From positions 310,001 through 374,000 of the forward strand of contig NKYR01000013.1 of NCBI GenBank assembly GCA_003184365.1: 64,000 nucleotides of DNA, in the 5' to 3' direction. How positions within the stretch are numbered: the first letter of the stretch is position 1; each line of letters starts with the position of its first letter. The stretch comes from Evernia prunastri (taxonomy: Eukaryota > Ascomycota > Lecanoromycetes > Lecanorales > Parmeliaceae). The position numbers were made by a program, and so were the translations under genes. Below the pieces are notes generated by a model that had not been told where the DNA came from, did not search any database, and was given only the letters and a program-made list of their open reading frames with translations. This document shows positions 59,179 through 64,000 of this stretch, piece by piece.

Positions 59179-61613
59179 TTAACCGGTTGAGCTGTGATGA
59201 AATAATCGTTTATACCGGGGTTCGGCTGATTTGGTCGACATGCTCGTGGAGCTCTTGCTTGACGTCATGGCAAATGTATGGATCTTGGGCTTAGCACTGT
59301 GGGGTGCAGGCGAGAACGTATCATCGTGGTGCTGGAATGGTGTGGCAGGCTGGGATGCGGAGCCGAAAAGGGATCGGTTCCACTTCTCTTTGCCAGAGGT
59401 TGGGGATTCGGTGGGAGATGAGAAAGAAGTGGAAGAGGATGAAGAGGCGAAATTGGAAGTTTCATCGGCGCCAGAAGATGTGGCGTCGTGGAAGGGGTTG
59501 GAGAGGTGGTCGAATGTTGGGAGTTGCTGTTCATCGCCTGATTGGTTATAGAAGACGGTGTTGATGCTCAAAGACTTCTTGTGTCGAGGGGTTGGTGCCA
59601 GACGACCAGATCTACTTTGGCTCTGTCTGTGGAGGGACGGTGTGCTTCTAGAGGCAACAGCCGCTCCAGGAGCACTGTTTTGCGAAAGAGGCAGGCTTAA
59701 TCGTGTACGCCTTCGGGCTCCTTTTCTGGAGTCCGAGGTGTGTTGTGGACGCAACCTCAATTCGACTTCGCTTGGACTAAAAGCCACCCTCGCACGCAGC
59801 TTCTGCACTGCATCATCCAATGCCAATTCTATAGCGCAGTGATTCTTAATGATGCTCATCTTAGGCCAAGTAGCTCGCTCGCCGGCCAGCATAGCTCGAT
59901 GCATAAAATCTGGGGTCGGATTGGACAACATGCGGGGAAAGTCTGCGTATGATATCTCTGGGAAGATGGTGATGTCACCAGAGTACTTCTGGCTGAGCAC
60001 AGATACTGTCTTCGTCAAAACGTTGGGAAATATACCCAAATCTGCCAGTGTGTGCATCCGATGTAGCGCTTCGCTCTTGGCAAGGTGAGAGATGTTGTTG
60101 AACCATGTTGGCCCGGGCGATATTGTACCGCTGGACCTTCTGGTTTCTTCTCCTATGGCCTCCTCGTCTTTGATGAGGAAAGGGACAACGTGCGGATTGA
60201 CTTGGGACACGATGAAATGATTGACGTTGAACATCTCAGCTAGTCGAGTCATGGGGATATCATTATCAACTGAACCATCAATCCATCGCTGCGGAGAGGG
60301 GTTCCATGGTACCGCTTCGCCAGTCTTGGGATCCTTGACAAGGAGTGAGGCAGCTGTATAGATGCATGGGACCGAGCAAGATGCAGCTCTGTCTATTGTT
60401 AGCTTCTCATACGATATCACCGGCGAGCAACACTTACACAGCAGACCATATAAGCACATTGGGTGCGGTAATGTAGTTGAGCAATCTCGGAAGCTCATAG
60501 AGGCTCGCACTCGAGACACAGATATTCAGAATCTTTCTCGTCCGATTGTAGGCCTCTTGAAACGTTATATCACCCAACATCTCCTTCATCACCCTCGTCA
60601 AATGACTGATGTCGTATACTGCACCGTGTTTGAGGAACCGCACTGCTTTACGCAGCAGCCCTTCCTCATTGCCCTCCTCTTCAAAAACCGCAAGGTCTCC
60701 GTCGCAGAATGTGTTGAGGAGTTCTGGTAACTCTTCTTCGGTATGAACACAGATTACTGCGCATACGATGCTGCCTGCCGAGGCGCCGGATATAATGCGA
60801 GGAAGAAGTTTGGCTTCCCAGAGTGCTTTGAGAACCCCGATGTGATTCATCCCGAATGTTGCGCCACCAGACAGCAGAAGTGCACTCCTGCCGAATGCCT
60901 GCCTTGCAGCGAGCACTTGTTCGAGTATATATTTGGACTCCATTCCGTCGCATTTCGCCTTCGCGGAGACGTCCAGTAACCCGTTCAGAGTCTCCAATGC
61001 GGATGCAATGTATCGCTCTATCAGATCCTTGGTGCCAATGTGGGCATGCTTGTACATCCGGAGATTGCCCATGTCCCCCAGATCTCGGGTCAGAGATGTC
61101 CGGATGAGGAAGAGCATGCGTCCAATGTCACAAATAGTGCGTGCTTCGTCAAGCTGCTTTGACCGCGCTTCCACGAGTGGGGCATCGTAATCTGGCGATT
61201 CAAAAATCGACTTCCACTCATTATTTCCTTCCAGATCATCGAGTTCTATGGCAGCTGCTTTCCAATCGGCATGATTGGTAGCCTAGGCGGGCTCGGTCAG
61301 CATTTGTTACAGTGGGCCACATTTTTATGAGCGGTAAGCTTACCATTCGCATCTTGAGATATAAGAGCTGTTTCCTGTCCGCCAAACTTTGTCGTCTTGC
61401 TCGCTCTTCCTTGGTAGTGCCATCGTACCAATTCTCGACCGCTTCTCCTACGCTTTCGATTGGGTTCCGTGCGAAGTGTACCAGACTCGAGAGCGAACTC
61501 GGAGACCGGCGTATCTTTTGATTCGGTTTCCCACTGGTTGAAGTCCGAGGCTCATCGTCACCATGGTTAGGCGTCAGAGTATGTAGGAATGGAGCACTTG
61601 AAATACAGGCCAT
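59179..61613 (-). CDS. patatin-type triacylglycerol lipase (Tgl3/4/5, SDP1-like)
   Basis: Lipid-droplet lipases of this family release fatty acids from stored triacylglycerol. Three exons (61613..61344, 61282..60438, 60388..59179) with introns of 61 and 49 nt encode 774 residues. A DUF3336-type N-terminal region (WYDGTTKEERARRQSLADRK, YLKMRMATNHADWKAAAIEL, RMLFLIRTSLTRDLGDMGN) precedes the patatin domain. That domain contains LLLSGGATFGMNHIGVLKAL (oxyanion Gly motif), the nucleophile Ser258 in GASAGS and the catalytic Asp409 in RWIDGSVDNDIP, followed by HFIVSQVNPHVVPF. The last ~170 residues are Ser-rich and disordered (FASSSSSTSFSSPTESPTSG), a likely site of phospho-regulation (inference). 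The dyad is intact. Confidence 0.95.
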
Positions 61614-63037
61614 AGTGGGAGGTCATCGCCTTTGTGAAAGGTTGAAGAGGTCTAGTTCAGTTTGGTTGATGGATAATGGCAAGACCTAGGTGCTGGAGGG
61701 ATAACGGTGTTCATTGTCAAGTGGGAGTAATGGATGTTTGTGTGAAGGAGGTGGATAGCGTGTTAATTAGGATTGAATGGCTTTGCGGATGTGAGGTGTC
61801 ACGCGGTCTCATGGTTCGTTAATGTATTAGTTGGATAGGTCACGCTGCAGATGCGAGCGACAGGCGAGTGCTTCGGCAACTGGGTTTTAAGTTTAACTGT
61901 AACCTATAGACTTTCTACATAATCATACTTATTCTACGTACTCTACTCCACTGAAACAAAGAAGAAGCAGACAAAAGAAGCGGAATAAGGAGGAGGTGAA
62001 CAAGTCCAAACTTGAGTAAACAACACCAAAAAGCGTAGCAGCATTTCAACCTCGAGTATTCTAGGTACATGGCGAGAGAGTTGAAACAACGTCATGAGTT
62101 CCCCCGGACAGGCGCTTAATTTCTTTTGTCCATGCAGGGACTTGCGTTAAGATCCTTACTCGTACCAGCCGGCTAGGGCTGAGCATACGAGTCATTAACT
62201 TAGACACCCCTCGACCGAGGACACCTGTCTATGTCTATAAAGAGAGCTACATCATCGCTCACCTTCATCAATGCGAATAGTAAACCAAGCCAGAGGAGAG
62301 CGAAGATGTGGCATGTAGTTAGCTACTCTATATCAGAGGTGTACGTATTTTCGGTTGCCCCTTGGTACGCAACAAAGAGACTTTTCGGAACCAGGCTCAA
62401 CTGCTCTCTCCTACTCCGTACAACTTCTGCATCTAAATCTCGGAATCTGTTTGCACGCCAGAACAACAGCAAGGGACAGGAGGACGACATTTTATTTTTT
62501 TCGGACCAGCAGCAAACCAGACTCAATTACAGACTCGAGACTCGACCCAAGGAACAAGACGCCACGAAGCTGGCAAGCGGGCCATATCCGACTCACCGCC
62601 AACTTGTCTGGAAATCTAGATCCAAGTCATGCTAACATCCACGGTATGGCGGCAGAGCCTTCGATTTCCGATGACACCTACTCTTTACTTCTCTAATTCC
62701 TCGAGCTGTCTCGCTCAAGCCGTGGCAGACGCCCGCTTGCGAAGAGTCCCTCCGAAACTAATACACTGGCAGAACTTATAATTGCATCTTGGAGACATGC
62801 TCAGCACGGTCTTCGTTCTGACGGCTCATTGTGCACTTCAAGGCTCTGCTGTAAAAAGTATTTTCGAACAAGCAACAAACGGATCTCTTTTGATTTTTGT
62901 TAAGCTTTACGTCGGTCAACCGTGGGACACTGTTCATAACACACCATTTACTTGTGGTTTCGTCAAGATGGCGGAATCTGAACCGTAGAAACACCTCATT
63001 ATATAAAAGTCTGGCTCAAGTGCGGCAACCCAATTCT
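61614..63037. other. upstream region of the lipase gene
   Basis: Spacer of 1.4 kb. A 134-codon + frame (62231-62635) begins near a TATA-like CTATAAAG, but it has no recognisable family and its composition looks random. No supported gene. Confidence 0.4.
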
Positions 63038-64000
63038 TTAGTCAGTGAGTGAATCATGGCTCCGAGCAATATCCTGTATCCACTCCCTGATGCAGCCTCT
63101 CATTTGGATCTCTACGCCCTCTTCGCGCCAAAAATGACCGGCCCCAGTGACCTCGGCAAATCGGAACAGTGAGCTTGGTTTAGACTTCAGATTCTCGGCC
63201 CATCTTCGTAGTTTCCTTTGCGACGCGAACAAATCCTTGTCGCCGTAGACAAGCAGCGTTGGATGATCCACGAACTTCGCTTCTCTCTCGGCTAGATATC
63301 CTGAGCGCAGATTCGAGAACATAGTTGCAAACATCGAGATTGGCGGCTGCAGAAACGATATCAGGAGATAATACGTCTGCGGGGTAGGTATCTCCACTGG
63401 CACCAGGCTCTCAACGACAAGCTTGTACTCAGAAATCTCGCTACTATGTTGCCGTAGCAATTTTCTTCTCGACCTATCCATACTCCGTCGCACAGCGTCC
63501 AAACTCTTCCTGCTTTCATGACTAGTACGCCGACTGCCGGGCTCAGACTCTTCTCCACCAACGATCACCGCCATTGCTCGCGCTGACGCCCTGAGGTTCT
63601 CATGTAATCCTAATTTTCGAGCTTGCTGGGCTTCGTGATATAATAGTGCGTCCTTGTTCCATTGCGCTGCTAAACTGATAGCCCGCAATCTGATCTCTGC
63701 CGCTGCAGTACCTTTATCGACTTTTGAAAACCTTGCTAGGATACTCTCTATCGGCGGTAGAAGGGTTGTTATGAGCGAGCCGTAAGAGTAGCCACCGAGT
63801 ATTAGTTTCATGCCAGCAAACTTCTTCGATTGGGGCGGCGATGGTACTGAGGACAGCATTGTGTCTGGAGTCATAGGCAAGAGTGTGTGGGGTCCACAGT
63901 TTCTAAGGCTTTCGATGTAGTGTACAAAGAATCCAGCGAAGGAGAAGTAGTCCTCTGTCTCCAGCTTGCCTTGCCAGCTGGTTCTACCCTTCGAGGACCC
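63038..64000 (-). CDS. alpha/beta hydrolase, partial (runs off right edge)
   Basis: The C-terminal 320 codons of an alpha/beta-hydrolase fold protein. The frame stays open to the last base, so the N terminus lies outside the window. The nucleophile elbow is LILGGYSYGSLI (Gly-Tyr-Ser-Tyr-Gly). The acid residue is in LLVYGDKDLFAS and the His in VTGAGHFWREEG, in the correct order and spacing for the triad. A long Ser/Arg-rich insertion (ESEPGSRRTSHESRKSLDAV) sits between, as in some fungal members. The start and the substrate cannot be determined. Confidence 0.88.
   Translation of the reverse strand, partial: GSSKGRTSWQGKLETEDYFSFAGFFVHYIESLRNCGPHTLLPMTPDTMLSSVPSPPQSKKFAGMKLILGGYSYGSLITTLLPPIESILARFSKVDKGTAAAEIRLRAISLAAQWNKDALLYHEAQQARKLGLHENLRASARAMAVIVGGEESEPGSRRTSHESRKSLDAVRRSMDRSRRKLLRQHSSEISEYKLVVESLVPVEIPTPQTYYLLISFLQPPISMFATMFSNLRSGYLAEREAKFVDHPTLLVYGDKDLFASQRKLRRWAENLKSKPSSLFRFAEVTGAGHFWREEGVEIQMRGCIREWIQDIARSHDSLTD

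Noticed and set aside
62231..62635. 134-codon + strand open frame after a TATA-like element
   Set aside because: Random-looking composition, no domain, no splice extension that improves it.
1..64000. CRISPR array, secondary-metabolite cluster, rRNA operon
   Set aside because: No spaced direct repeats, no PKS/NRPS/terpene core gene, no rRNA-like sequence. The organism is a eukaryote with ordinary mosaic gene content here.

Overview
The window is nuclear DNA of a filamentous ascomycete (Pezizomycotina). Genes sit on both strands, most introns are 46-63 nt with GT..AG ends, and the gene content is typical of that group: SPT5, the oligosaccharyltransferase subunit Swp1, a GPI-type lysophospholipase, 1-Cys peroxiredoxin and a Ral2-like kelch protein. 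Several longer introns (136-155 nt) are related to one another and fold into hairpins. They look like introner-like elements, which are best known from Dothideomycetes, so that class is my guess for the organism. No tRNA, rRNA or CRISPR array was found. Exon-intron structures were built by hand from splice signals, reading frame and protein-family continuity.

Layout. 0.8-8.2 kb: fungal acetamidase-type amidase (-), SDR with a presequence-like N terminus (+), small HTH-like protein (-), DUF3824-like Arg/Ser/Asp-rich membrane protein (+), SWP1 (-). 8.9-11.9 kb: a 948-residue disordered protein of unknown function (+). 11.9-14.9 kb: gene-poor, with decayed coding traces. 14.9-17.1 kb: lysophospholipase (+). 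20.4-21.9 kb: a bZIP factor (-) isolated between 3.3 kb and 4.5 kb of gene-free, repeat-rich DNA. 26.4-27.5 kb: SMP-30/gluconolactonase-like protein (-), followed by a decayed SDR (28.0-28.8 kb, +). 30.1-32.3 kb: convergent pair of EVE-domain protein (+) and N-terminal protein methyltransferase (-). 34.0-38.0 kb: aldehyde dehydrogenase (-) and an MFS transporter (-). 38.8-39.6 kb: 1-Cys peroxiredoxin (+). 41.0-44.4 kb: kelch/BTB Ral2-like protein (+), convergent with a Cys-rich single-pass membrane protein (44.8-46.8 kb, -). 48.4-49.1 kb: a doubtful hypothetical gene (-). 50.0-53.4 kb: SPT5 (+). 54.3-55.7 kb: an RBR (RING-IBR-RING) ubiquitin ligase (+) with an apparent one-base frame break inside the IBR. 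56.8-57.0 kb: a 76-residue secreted protein (-). 57.3-58.8 kb: decayed sequence. 59.2-61.6 kb: patatin-type triacylglycerol lipase of the Tgl3/4/5 family (-). 63.0-64.0 kb: an alpha/beta hydrolase that runs off the right edge (-).

The genes do not form a pathway or a secondary-metabolite cluster. This is ordinary mosaic fungal chromosome: housekeeping genes for transcription elongation, N-glycosylation, lipid turnover and oxidative defence, mixed with accessory enzymes and gene relics. The best candidate for something under-described is the set of related hairpin introns in at least three unrelated genes (lysophospholipase, aldehyde dehydrogenase, kelch protein), with two or three more distant candidates.
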